Assembly (NCBI RefSeq): GCF_001429785.1
Contig: NZ_LMJF01000001.1
Coordinates: 810,473 to 874,472, forward strand
Direction of reading: 5' to 3'
DNA from: Lysobacter sp. Root916
GTDB lineage: Bacteria; Pseudomonadota; Gammaproteobacteria; Xanthomonadales; Xanthomonadaceae
DNA: 64,000 nucleotides
The notes below the pieces were generated by a model. It made no database searches. It saw nothing but the letters and a program-made list of their open reading frames with translations, and was not told where the DNA came from. Positions 18,719 to 26,402 of this stretch are shown here, piece after piece (positions within the stretch are counted from its first letter, which is position 1; each line of letters opens with the position of its first letter). Position numbers and translations under genes: made by a program.

Positions 18719-19678
18719 ATGGCGACCAAGAAAGCCGCCAAGACCGTCAAGAAGGCGCCCGCCCGCAAGGCGGCGGCCAAGAAAACGGTACGCAAGACCG
18801 CCGCGCGCAAGGTGCCGGCCCGTAAGACCGCGAAGAAGGCGGCCAAGAAGACGACCCAGCAGGTCGTCAAGAAAGCGGTCAAGCAGGCTGCGAAGAAGGC
18901 GGTGAAGAAGGCCGCGAAGAAGACCGCGAAGCCGGCGGCCAAGAAGGTCGCGGCCAAGCAGGCGGCGAAGAAGGTCGTCAAGCGCAGCGCGGGCAAGGTC
19001 GCCACGGCGCGGCCGTCGGCCAAGCCGGCGCCGGCCAAGAAAGTCGTCAAGCCGGTCGTGGCCAAGAAGACCGCCGCCAAGTCCGCGTCCGCGAAGCCGG
19101 CCGTCGCCAAGCAGCCGGTGGCCGTGCCGCGGCCCGCCGTCGTCCGGCCCACGCCGCAACGCAGCCCGGTGGCTGCGCCGGCCCAGTCCAAGCCCACGCG
19201 CGCCGCGCCGGCGGCCAAGGCCGCCGCGAAGCCGCGCGCCGAGCCAGCGGTCACCGCACCCGCCGCGACCTCGGCCGTTGCCGTGCCGGCGCTGGGCGCA
19301 GCCAAGCCGGCCGCGCGCACGCCGGTCGGGAAACCGATGGCGGCCTCCGCGCCGGTGCCGGCGGCCGCGCCGCGCAGCGCCGCCGCGCAGGCCAAGGAGG
19401 CTGCAGCGGAGGCCGAACGCAGCCGCCCGATCACCCCCGAGCAGGCCCTGGCCAATACCCGCCAATTGTTGGAGGCCAAGCAGGAACACGACCGCCAGCC
19501 GCCGCCCTGGCAGCACCTGGATCCGCAGCACGGCCAGGCCCCGCAGCAGGGCAGCGAGTCGCCGGGCGCCGCCGCCAAGGCCGAGGAACTGCACGCCGCC
19601 GAGAGCCGCATGCAGGCGATCCAGGGCAGCATCGGCACCCAGGATCGACGCAACCAGGGCAAGCGCGATAATCGCTGA
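18719..19678 (+). CDS. Histone H1-like Lys/Ala-rich DNA-binding protein
   Basis: A 319-residue low-complexity protein. Residues 1-110 are tandem KKAAKK/KKTxxK-type repeats like the C-terminal tail of eukaryotic histone H1 and AlgP of Pseudomonas. Residues about 110-230 are Ala/Pro/Val/Lys-rich. The last 80 residues differ: a conserved-looking segment PITPEQALANTRQLLEAKQ, then a His/Gln/Pro-rich stretch and a polar end. The Lys tail should bind DNA non-specifically and compact it or modulate transcription. The SD AGGAGG is strong. The length of such repeats varies readily between strains. Confidence 0.88.
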   Translation: MATKKAAKTVKKAPARKAAAKKTVRKTAARKVPARKTAKKAAKKTTQQVVKKAVKQAAKKAVKKAAKKTAKPAAKKVAAKQAAKKVVKRSAGKVATARPSAKPAPAKKVVKPVVAKKTAAKSASAKPAVAKQPVAVPRPAVVRPTPQRSPVAAPAQSKPTRAAPAAKAAAKPRAEPAVTAPAATSAVAVPALGAAKPAARTPVGKPMAASAPVPAAAPRSAAAQAKEAAAEAERSRPITPEQALANTRQLLEAKQEHDRQPPPWQHLDPQHGQAPQQGSESPGAAAKAEELHAAESRMQAIQGSIGTQDRRNQGKRDNR

Positions 19679-19737
19679 CCCGAGCACCGCGCCGGGCCCG
19701 CCATGCGCGGGCCCGGCGCCCCCCACCAGGAACCGCC

Positions 19738-20010
19738 ATGCCCGATATCCACCACGACGCTCCCAGCGGCCGCTTCTCGACCACGGTCGACGGCGAGCTC
19801 GCCTACCTGGACACCCGCCTGGACGGCCACCATCTGGTGATTACCCACACCTGGGTGCCGGAGGTGATCGGCGGGCGCGGCATTGCCGGCGGTCTGGTCC
19901 GGGCGGCGTTCGAACATGCCCGTGCCGCTGGCCTCAAGGTCCGGCCGGCCTGCTCCTACGCGGCGGCCTGGATCGAGCGCCATCCTGAATTTTCCGACCT
20001 GCTGGGCTGA
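19738..20010 (+). CDS. GNAT-fold N-acetyltransferase (YjdJ/DUF4442-like small type)
   Basis: A 90-residue minimal GNAT domain. FSTTVDGELAYLDTRLDG forms the first strands, HLVITHTWVPEVIGGRGIAGGLVRAAFEHAR carries the acetyl-CoA pyrophosphate loop (GGRGIAGGL), and VRPACSYAAAWIERHPEFSDLL the conserved end, including CSYAAAW and HPE. Proteins of this size (YidJ/NATD1 group) are cytosolic with unknown acceptors. SD AGGAA precedes the ATG. Confidence 0.9.
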   Translation: MPDIHHDAPSGRFSTTVDGELAYLDTRLDGHHLVITHTWVPEVIGGRGIAGGLVRAAFEHARAAGLKVRPACSYAAAWIERHPEFSDLLG

Positions 20011-20089
20011 GCCCGACGCTGCACCGCGGCCCAAGGTGTGACAGCATGCGCGCCCGTCCCAGACCGGCGCGCCCCGCGTCCGATTCCGC

Positions 20090-20803
20090 ATGCGCCTGAA
20101 CAAACACATCAGCGACACCGGCCACTGCTCGCGCCGCGAGGCCGACCGCCTCATCGCCGAGGGCCGGGTGGCCGTGAACGGCGTGCGCGCCCGGATCGGC
20201 GCCGAGGTCGGCGAGGACGACGAGGTCCTGGTCGACGGCCAGAAGCTGCGCACCCGCGTGGCCATCAAGGGCCAGCGCCAGCACGTCTACATCGCCCTCA
20301 ACAAGCCGACCGGGGTGACCTGCACCACCGAGTCCACGGTCAAGGGCAACATCGTCGACTTCGTCGGCCACGAGCGCCGGATCTTCCCGATCGGGCGCCT
20401 GGACAAGGAGTCCGAGGGCCTGATCCTGCTGACCAGCAACGGCGACATCGTCAACGAGATCCTGCGCGCCGAGAACAAGCTGGAGAAGGAATACCTGGTG
20501 GCGGTGAACCACGAGGTCACCCCCGAGTTCCTGCGCGGCATGAGCCGCGGCGTGCCGATCCACGGCCAGACCACGCTGCCGTGCAAGACCGGCAAGCTCA
20601 ACCGTTTCGGTTTCCGGATCGTGCTGGTGCAGGGCTTGAACCGGCAGATACGCTTGATGGCCGAGCACTTCGGTTTCCGGGTCAAGCAGCTGATGCGGGT
20701 GCGCATCGGTAACGTCAAATTGGCATACCTCAAGCCCGGCCAGTGGCGCAATCTGACCGACGCCGAACTGCAGGGGCTGCTGCCGCACCGCAGCCAGTGG
20801 TGA
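20090..20803 (+). CDS. rluF: 23S rRNA pseudouridine(2604) synthase RluF
   Basis: A 237-residue RsuA/RluB/E/F-type pseudouridine synthase. An N-terminal S4 RNA-binding domain (MRLNKHISDTGHCSRREADR) precedes the catalytic domain. The active-site Asp is Asp105 in IGRLDKESEGLILLTSNGD; the KPTGVTCT and GLNRQIRLMAEHFGFRVKQL blocks are typical of RluF rather than RsuA or RluB. It modifies U2604 of 23S rRNA by family assignment. It stands alone in the forward orientation. Confidence 0.93.
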   Translation: MRLNKHISDTGHCSRREADRLIAEGRVAVNGVRARIGAEVGEDDEVLVDGQKLRTRVAIKGQRQHVYIALNKPTGVTCTTESTVKGNIVDFVGHERRIFPIGRLDKESEGLILLTSNGDIVNEILRAENKLEKEYLVAVNHEVTPEFLRGMSRGVPIHGQTTLPCKTGKLNRFGFRIVLVQGLNRQIRLMAEHFGFRVKQLMRVRIGNVKLAYLKPGQWRNLTDAELQGLLPHRSQW

Positions 20804-20898
20804 TCGGCCGTCGTACCTAGCGCGAATTCGGCGAGCTTGTGCATGCGGGCATCACGGTTTCGACGATAATGTCCGCGGGAACACCAAAGGATTGCCCC

Positions 20899-21732
20899 AT
20901 GAAGTCCGTTATCGCCCGGCGCGCCGTCGCCGTCACTGTGCTTTGTCTGGCCATGGCCGCGTGCAAGCGCGAGGCCGCCGCCCCGACCACGGCCGCCGCG
21001 CCGGGCACGACGCCCGCGGCCGCCACGCCCGCGGCCGTGCCCGCCGTCGAACTCAAGGACGTGGTCGAGACCACGCCCGATTACATCATCGGCATCAGCT
21101 ACCAGACCCCGGCGGCCAAGTACCCGGGCCTGGCGGCCGAGCTCAAGCGCTATGCCGACGCCGCGCGCACCGACCTGATCGAAGCCGCGCAGGCGCGCAA
21201 GAAGGGCGAGGGCAGCGCGCCCTACGACCTGTCGCTGAACTTCACCGAGGTGCTGGATTCGCCGACCCTGGTGGCGGTGGCCGCCGAGGGCAGCAGCTAC
21301 ACCGGCGGCGCCCACGGCTCGCCGCTGATCGCGCGCTTCGTGTGGCTGCCGCAGCAGAACCAGATGCTCAAGGCCACCGACCTGGTGCCCGACAAGAAGG
21401 GCTGGGATGCGATTTCGCGCTACGTGCGCGAGCAACTGCATTCGGCGCTGTCGCAGCGCGTCGACGCCGACGACCTGGCCCCGGCCGAGCGCGCCGAGGT
21501 GGTCGAAAGCGCCGGCCGCATGATCGACGACGGCACCGACGCCGACCCAGCCAACTTCGCTCTGTTCGAGCCGGTGGTCGCGCCGGACGGCAAGCTGAGC
21601 GCATTGCGCTTCGTGTTCGCGCCCTACGAGGTCGGTCCGTACTCCGACGGCACCCAGACCGTGGAAGTGCCGGCCAGCGTGCTGCTGCCCTACGTGGCAC
21701 CGACGTACAAGGCGCTGTTCGCGGGAAGCTAG
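20899..21732 (+). CDS. Lipoprotein with DUF4163/DUF3298 (RsiV-like) domains
   Basis: A 277-residue lipoprotein: the signal MKSVIARRAVAVTVLCLAMAAC gives lipobox MAAC. A Pro/Ala/Thr linker (residues 23-48) leads to a domain containing DYIIGISYQTPAAKYPGLAA and GSSYTGGAHGSPLIARFVWL, the GGAHG hallmark of the DUF3298 fold found in RsiV-type proteins. A C-terminal LRFVFAPYEVGPYSDGTQTV strand ends the fold. It may sense or bind a muropeptide or protein ligand in the periplasm, but no adjacent sigma factor is present. The stop codon TAG lies at the very edge of an inverted-repeat element. Confidence 0.85.
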   Translation: MKSVIARRAVAVTVLCLAMAACKREAAAPTTAAAPGTTPAAATPAAVPAVELKDVVETTPDYIIGISYQTPAAKYPGLAAELKRYADAARTDLIEAAQARKKGEGSAPYDLSLNFTEVLDSPTLVAVAAEGSSYTGGAHGSPLIARFVWLPQQNQMLKATDLVPDKKGWDAISRYVREQLHSALSQRVDADDLAPAERAEVVESAGRMIDDGTDADPANFALFEPVVAPDGKLSALRFVFAPYEVGPYSDGTQTVEVPASVLLPYVAPTYKALFAGS

Positions 21733-21831
21733 GAACGAGTAGCGAGTAACTAGCAACTAGTGGCGATAGGTGGGAGTAAGCACACAGGCACGGCCTTTAC
21801 TCGTTCCTGTTTAATCTCCACTCGTTGCTAG
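21732..21831. repeat. Complex inverted-repeat element between the lipoprotein gene and cfa
   Basis: Two nested inverted pairs: GGAACGAGTA (21732-21741) with TACTCGTTCC (21798-21807), a perfect 10-bp match, and CTAGCAACTAGTGG (21750-21763) with CCACTCGTTGCTAG (21818-21831), near-perfect. The left end includes the last base of the upstream stop codon. The words (GAGTAGCGAGTA, CTAGCAA) suggest repeated pentamer-like growth. It resembles in layout the elements at 23038 and 37215. Confidence 0.75.
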
Positions 21832-21854
21832 CTTTCAGCTGGATCGGAGCCACC

Positions 21855-23015
21855 ATGCCCGCCACCTTGCGCAATCGGGTCGTCGCTCTATTGGCGCTAG
21901 CCGACGTCCAGGTCGATGGCGACCGTCCCTGGGACATCCAGGTCGACGACGAGCATTTCTATTCGCGCGTGATCGCGCAGGGTTCGCTCGGCCTGGGCGA
22001 GTCCTACATGGACGGCTGGTGGCGCTGCGCATCGCTGGACGGGATGCTGTACCGGCTGCTGCGCGCGCATGTGGACGAACGCGTGCACGGCTGGAGCGCG
22101 TTGTTCGACGGCCTGCGCGCGCACCTGATCAATCTGCAAAGCCGCAAGCGCGCGTTCGCGGTGGGCGAGCGTCATTACGACCTGGGCAACGACCTCTACC
22201 GCGCCATGCTGGGGCGGCGCATGGTCTACAGCTGCGGCTACTGGCGCGATCGCGGGGGCGCGCCGCTGCAGGACCTGGACCTGGCCCAGGAGGCCAAGCT
22301 GGACCTGGTCTGCCGCAAGCTCGGTCTGGCGCCGGGCATGCGCGTGCTCGACATCGGTTGCGGCTGGGGCGAGGGCCTGAAGTTCGCCGCCGAACGCTAC
22401 GGCGTGAGCGGCGTGGGCGTGACCATCTCGCGCGAACAGGCCGAGTACGCGCGCGAGCTGTGCGCCGGGCTGCCGGTGGAGATCGCGCTGCAGGACTACC
22501 GCGATCTGCAGGGCGATGCGCTGGGCGGCGGCCGCGCCGACGGCCGTTTCGACCGGGTGTTCTCGCTGGGCATGTTCGAGCACGTCGGCGTGCGCAACTA
22601 CGCGATCTATTTCGACGCCGCGCGGCGCGCGCTCAAACCCGACGGCCTGTTCCTGCTGCACACCATCGGCGGCAACCATTCGGTCACCCATACCGATCCC
22701 TGGATCGGCAAGTACATCTTCCCGAATTCCATGCTGCCCTCGGCGCGCCAGATCGCCGAAGCGGTCGAGCAGCGCTTCGTGATCGAGGACTGGCATAACT
22801 TCAGCGCCGACTACGACCTGACCTTGCAGGCCTGGCGCGCCAACGTCGAGCGCGCCTGGCCGGAGCTGGACGCGCGCTACGACGAACGCTTCCGGCGCAT
22901 GTGGCGCTTCTACCTGGCCGGCGCCATGGCTAGCTTCCGCAGCCGCCACGCCCAGTTGTGGCAGCTGGTGCTGTCGCCGGAGGGCGTGCCGGGCGGCTAC
23001 GTCGCGCCTCGCTGA
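21855..23015 (+). CDS. cfa: Cyclopropane-fatty-acyl-phospholipid synthase
   Basis: A 386-residue SAM-dependent enzyme that adds a methylene bridge to unsaturated acyl chains of membrane phospholipids. The N-terminal 100 residues match the Cfa lipid-binding region (VIAQGSLGLGESYMDGWW); ERHYDLGNDLYRAMLGRRMVYSCGYW is the signature. The SAM fold follows: RVLDIGCGWGEGLKFAAERY, then GVTISREQAEYARE and DRVFSLGMFEHVG. The conserved HTIGG stretch comes later. SD GGATCGGAGC supports the ATG at 21855. The gene is convergent with an amino-acid permease across a heptamer repeat. Confidence 0.95.
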   Translation: MPATLRNRVVALLALADVQVDGDRPWDIQVDDEHFYSRVIAQGSLGLGESYMDGWWRCASLDGMLYRLLRAHVDERVHGWSALFDGLRAHLINLQSRKRAFAVGERHYDLGNDLYRAMLGRRMVYSCGYWRDRGGAPLQDLDLAQEAKLDLVCRKLGLAPGMRVLDIGCGWGEGLKFAAERYGVSGVGVTISREQAEYARELCAGLPVEIALQDYRDLQGDALGGGRADGRFDRVFSLGMFEHVGVRNYAIYFDAARRALKPDGLFLLHTIGGNHSVTHTDPWIGKYIFPNSMLPSARQIAEAVEQRFVIEDWHNFSADYDLTLQAWRANVERAWPELDARYDERFRRMWRFYLAGAMASFRSRHAQLWQLVLSPEGVPGGYVAPR

Positions 23016-23037
23016 AGGCGAGGAGTGAGCGTAGAGG

Positions 23038-23076
23038 AGTGAGAAGTGAGCGTAATGCTTTTGCTCACTTCTCACT
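23038..23076. repeat. Inverted repeat AGTGAGAAGTGAG...CTCACTTCTCACT
   Basis: Perfect 13-bp arms at 23038-23050 and 23064-23076 with a 13-base spacer. Exactly the same 13-bp arms occur at 37215-37261. The right arm continues into the heptamer array. Located between the convergent cfa and permease genes, where it may end transcription in both directions. Confidence 0.85.
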
Positions 23077-23142
23077 TCTCACTTCTCACTTCTCACTTCT
23101 CACTTCTCACTTCTTACTTCTTACTTCTTACTTCTTACTTCT
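23066..23142. repeat. Heptamer tandem array, 11 copies of (C/T)ACTTCT
   Basis: Seven perfect copies of CACTTCT (23066-23114) followed by four of TACTTCT (23115-23142). The last copies run into the permease reading frame: its stop codon (TTA on the plus strand, 23135-23137) is made by the array. A microsatellite-like array of this kind is prone to copy-number change. Confidence 0.93.
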
Positions 23143-24574
23143 GTTCCAACGCCAGCTTGCTGTGCCGAATGCCGTAGCCGAAATACACCAGCAGGCCCAG
23201 CGACAGCCAGATCAGGAAGATCAGCCAGGTGATCGCCTGCAGCTCCGACAGCAGCCAGATCGAGAAGGCGATGCCGATGATCGGGATCAGTGGGACTAGC
23301 GGAGTGCGGAAGGAGCGCTCCAGGTTCGGCTTGCGCACGCGCAGCAGCCACACCGAGGCGCAGATCACGATGAAGGCCGAGAGCACGCCGATATTGACCA
23401 GCTTGGCGACCTCGCCGATCGGCAGCAGGCCGGCGACCAGGGCGGTGAACACGCCCAGCACCACGGTCGGGCGGTGCGGGGTGCCATAGCGCGGGTGGAT
23501 CTTGGCGAACCAGGCCGGCAGCAGGCCGTCGCGCGACAGCGAGAACCAGATCCGCGCCGCGCCCAGCATGAAGGCGAACAGCACGCTGGCGATGCCGACC
23601 ACGGCCGAGAAGGCGATGGTCTTGGCGATCCAGGGCAGGCCCAGCGCCGCGAACGCGTCCGACACCGGCGCATCGCCGCCCAGGGTGGAGTAATGGGCGA
23701 TGCCGGTCAGCACCAGCGAGACCGCCAGGTACAGAATCATCGACACGCCCAGCGACAGCAGCACCGCGCGCGGCAGATCGCGCTGCGGGTTCTTGGATTC
23801 CTCGGCCGCGGTGGTCAGGGTGTCGTAGCCGAACACCGCGAAGAACACCACCGCCGCGGCGGTACCGACGCCGGCGAAACCGAAGTGGCCGACGCCGTCG
23901 GCGCCGATCACGCGCTCGGGAATGAACGGCGTCCAGTTGGCGGTGTCGATGTAGAACACGCCCACGCCGATCACCAGCAGCACCGCCAGCACCTTGATCG
24001 CCACGATCAGGGTGTTGAAGCGCGCGCCCCATTCGGTGCGGAACACCAGCAGGGCCGAGACGGCCAAGGTGACGGCGGCCGCGATCACGTTGAACACGCG
24101 GCCTTCGCCGGTGCCGATCGCGCCCTGCGCCCACACCGGCAGATGGATGCCCATGCCTTCCAGCAGCACCTGCACGTAGCCGGACCAGCCTATCGCCACC
24201 ACCGCCACGATCAGCGCGTACTCCAGCAGCAGGTCCCAGCCGATCAGCCAGGCCGGCAATTCGCCCAGGGTCGCGTAGCTGTAGGTGTAGGCGCTGCCGG
24301 TGACCGGAATCATGCCGGCGAACTCGGCGTAGCACAGCGCCGCGGCGGCGCTGGCGATGCCCGCGATCAGGAACGACAGCGCGACCGCGGGGCCGGCGTT
24401 CTCGGCGGCCTGATGGCCGGCCAGCACGAACACGCCGACGCCGATGATGCCGCCGATGCCGATCGCGGTGAGCTGCCACAGGCCCAGCACGCGCCGGAAA
24501 TCCGATCGCTTGCCGATATCGGCCTGAAGTTGCTCCACCGACTTGTGCCGCAAGATACGCGCCAACAGGCTCAT
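23135..24574 (-). CDS. APC-family amino-acid permease (cationic amino-acid transporter type)
   Basis: A 479-residue inner-membrane permease with 12 predicted helices. The APC signature is in helix 1 (LTAIGIGGIIGVGVFVLAGHQAAENAGPA, residues about 35-63), with LCYAEFAGMIPVTGSAYTYSY next and GYDTLTTAAEESKNPQRDLPRA after helix 6. It resembles the YfnA/CAT group that imports basic or branched amino acids; the substrate cannot be set from sequence. The C-terminal residues ALEQK and the stop codon derive from the start of the heptamer repeat. Convergent with cfa. Confidence 0.94.
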   Translation of the reverse strand: MSLLARILRHKSVEQLQADIGKRSDFRRVLGLWQLTAIGIGGIIGVGVFVLAGHQAAENAGPAVALSFLIAGIASAAAALCYAEFAGMIPVTGSAYTYSYATLGELPAWLIGWDLLLEYALIVAVVAIGWSGYVQVLLEGMGIHLPVWAQGAIGTGEGRVFNVIAAAVTLAVSALLVFRTEWGARFNTLIVAIKVLAVLLVIGVGVFYIDTANWTPFIPERVIGADGVGHFGFAGVGTAAAVVFFAVFGYDTLTTAAEESKNPQRDLPRAVLLSLGVSMILYLAVSLVLTGIAHYSTLGGDAPVSDAFAALGLPWIAKTIAFSAVVGIASVLFAFMLGAARIWFSLSRDGLLPAWFAKIHPRYGTPHRPTVVLGVFTALVAGLLPIGEVAKLVNIGVLSAFIVICASVWLLRVRKPNLERSFRTPLVPLIPIIGIAFSIWLLSELQAITWLIFLIWLSLGLLVYFGYGIRHSKLALEQK

Positions 24575-24732
24575 CCGCTGTCCTCCCCAGTGATCGCCGC
24601 ATCATAGCCGCTGTCGCCCCGGACGGTGGCGCATGGGCGGTTCGATACGGCCAGAGCCCGCGCGTCACAGCCGCGTCGCCGCCGCGTTTTTCCTGTCACC
24701 ACGCCAACAGGCGCACCACAGGAGAGATTCGA

Positions 24733-25794
24733 ATGAGTATCCGCTGGAACCGCACCTTTTCCGACCTGATCCGGCGCAGTCGTCCGGCGTATTGGGGCAA
24801 CTGGGCGCTCAATGCGCAGATCCGGCCCGGCGCGGTGGGCATCGTCGATGCCGAAACCGGCGACTTCCGCCTGGTCCGGGAGCAGCTGCCCAATGTCGAG
24901 CTGCTGCACACGGCCACTTCGAGCTCCTGGCAGCTGATGTCCGAGCGCGTCTCGCGCACCGAGGCCAGCGTCGACGTGAGCGCCGAGGCCACCGATCCGG
25001 ATTCGGGCATCAAGGGCGAGGCCGGGCTGGAGGTGAGCTGGTCGATGGCCAACAGCAACTCGATCGCCTCGGAGTTCTCGCTGCGCCAGGAGTCCTTCCT
25101 GCGCGATCTCACGGTGGTCGAGCGCAGCGTCGATTGGCTGGCCGAGCAGGCGCAGTCGGTCGGCTTCGGCGGCAACGGCCAGATCGCCCAGGGCTTCGGC
25201 GTGGTCACCAATGTGATCTTCGCCAACAGCGGCCTCAATGTGGGCTCGCAGTCCAGCGACGCTTCGTTCTCGATCGCCGGCCGCGCCAGCGCGGTCCAGG
25301 AGATGCTGGGCGGCGCCAGCGGCAAGGGCTCGTTCAGCTCGATCCGCAAGGCCCGCGACGTCGACCGCCACCTGTGGCCGGACCAGGCCAACACCCGTCC
25401 GGTCGAGCCGGTGCCGATCGCGTACTCGTTCGCGTCCTTCGACGGCCGTCTGCTGATGCCCAACTGGATCGGCAAGCTCGGCGGCTTCCAGATCTTCTTC
25501 AACAACCGTCCGGGCAGCACCTACATCACCCGCATCCTGCTGACCTACAACACGCCCAGCGGCCCGCGCCGCGAGCAGTTCGAGATCAGCGGCGGGCTGT
25601 CGCGCACGATCGGCAACATCCCGCTCGACGCCACCGACCTCAACCTCGACGTGACCTTCGTCGGCATGATCAATTCCGATCGTTACCGCCGCCATTGGGC
25701 GCGCCCGCTGGGGCAGTGGTTGACCGGCCAGCGCCATGTCGAGATGTCGGGCGTGTGGCCCGGCGCCACCCACTTCTCGGTGCTCGAAGAGTGA
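24733..25794 (+). CDS. Beta-rich protein of unknown function, possibly pore-former-like
   Basis: A 353-residue protein without signal peptide; family not recognised. Two Ser/Asn/Thr-rich stretches of alternating polar and non-polar residues stand out: 76-120 (centre VSWSMANSNSIASEF) and 151-185 (centre GVVTNVIFANSGLNV). They are separated by a helical segment (SFLRDLTVVERSVDWLAEQA). Such paired amphipathic hairpins are what membrane-inserting strands look like in beta-pore formers. Residues 225-353 form a second, apparently beta-sandwich domain (FQIFFNNRPGSTYITRILLT). The SD AGGAGAG is strong. A 101-residue partner follows after 81 bases. Pore formation is inference only; a carbohydrate- or lipid-binding protein is an alternative. 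Confidence 0.7.
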   Translation: MSIRWNRTFSDLIRRSRPAYWGNWALNAQIRPGAVGIVDAETGDFRLVREQLPNVELLHTATSSSWQLMSERVSRTEASVDVSAEATDPDSGIKGEAGLEVSWSMANSNSIASEFSLRQESFLRDLTVVERSVDWLAEQAQSVGFGGNGQIAQGFGVVTNVIFANSGLNVGSQSSDASFSIAGRASAVQEMLGGASGKGSFSSIRKARDVDRHLWPDQANTRPVEPVPIAYSFASFDGRLLMPNWIGKLGGFQIFFNNRPGSTYITRILLTYNTPSGPRREQFEISGGLSRTIGNIPLDATDLNLDVTFVGMINSDRYRRHWARPLGQWLTGQRHVEMSGVWPGATHFSVLEE

Positions 25795-25875
25795 TCGCCG
25801 CCGCGGCCGCCACGGCGGCCGCGGCTTACTCCGCCCACATCCGCGCAAGGGCGCCGCGCGCCCGGAGCCATCCGC

Positions 25876-26181
25876 ATGACTTACACCTACGTCAACGAAA
25901 TCAGCGCCAAGAAGATCTCCAAGCTCGGCGATCCGGTCACCGCCGAGGCCCGGCTGCAGGCCATCGACACCCTGTGCACCGAGACCGAGCCCACCGAAGG
26001 CGATCAGGTCAACCAGTGGCTGCTGGTGCTGAAGCAGAACGGGATCGTCGCCCAGAAATGGAAGAGCAGCCTCAACGGCATCGAGATCTATCCCGGCGGC
26101 AAGCGCAGCGAGGACCGTCTGGCGATCACCGTGGCCGACGGCACGGTGACCGCGGTCAACGCCTGGATCAGCGAACACTGA
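25876..26181 (+). CDS. Small protein of unknown function, partner of the 24733 gene
   Basis: A 101-residue soluble protein, MTYTYVNEISAKKISKLGDP at the start, then a helix (AEARLQAIDTLCTETEP) and a beta-rich second half (NQWLLVLKQNGIVAQKWKSS, LNGIEIYPGGKRSEDRLAIT). One Cys. No signal, no membrane segment, and no family I recognise. It follows the beta-rich protein by 81 bases in the same direction, so the two probably share a transcript; it could be an immunity, chaperone or regulatory partner. The intervening DNA has no terminator-like hairpin with a T tract. Confidence 0.68.
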   Translation: MTYTYVNEISAKKISKLGDPVTAEARLQAIDTLCTETEPTEGDQVNQWLLVLKQNGIVAQKWKSSLNGIEIYPGGKRSEDRLAITVADGTVTAVNAWISEH

Positions 26182-26402
26182 GGCACGCGCGGCCCGGCGC
26201 GAGGCCGGGCCGCAGGGGCAGGGCCGTCCGCGTGCGCAGGCGTTGTCGCCGCCGGCGCGCGCGGCCGGCGCGGAATGCGCCGGCGGTCGCAGTCCGGCGA
26301 TCGCGGGCATGGACGGTCAAGTGCGCGCAATGTTCGGCCGCGAGCATGGCGGTGCCGGCACGCAGGGGCGCCGGTCTTCCCCCACGCCCGAGGTTGTCCG
26401 CC

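Noticed and set aside
23066..23142. Heptamer array as a phase-variation tract at the start of a gene
   Set aside because: It is at the 3' end, after a convergent gene, so it cannot switch translation initiation; only C-terminal effects are possible.
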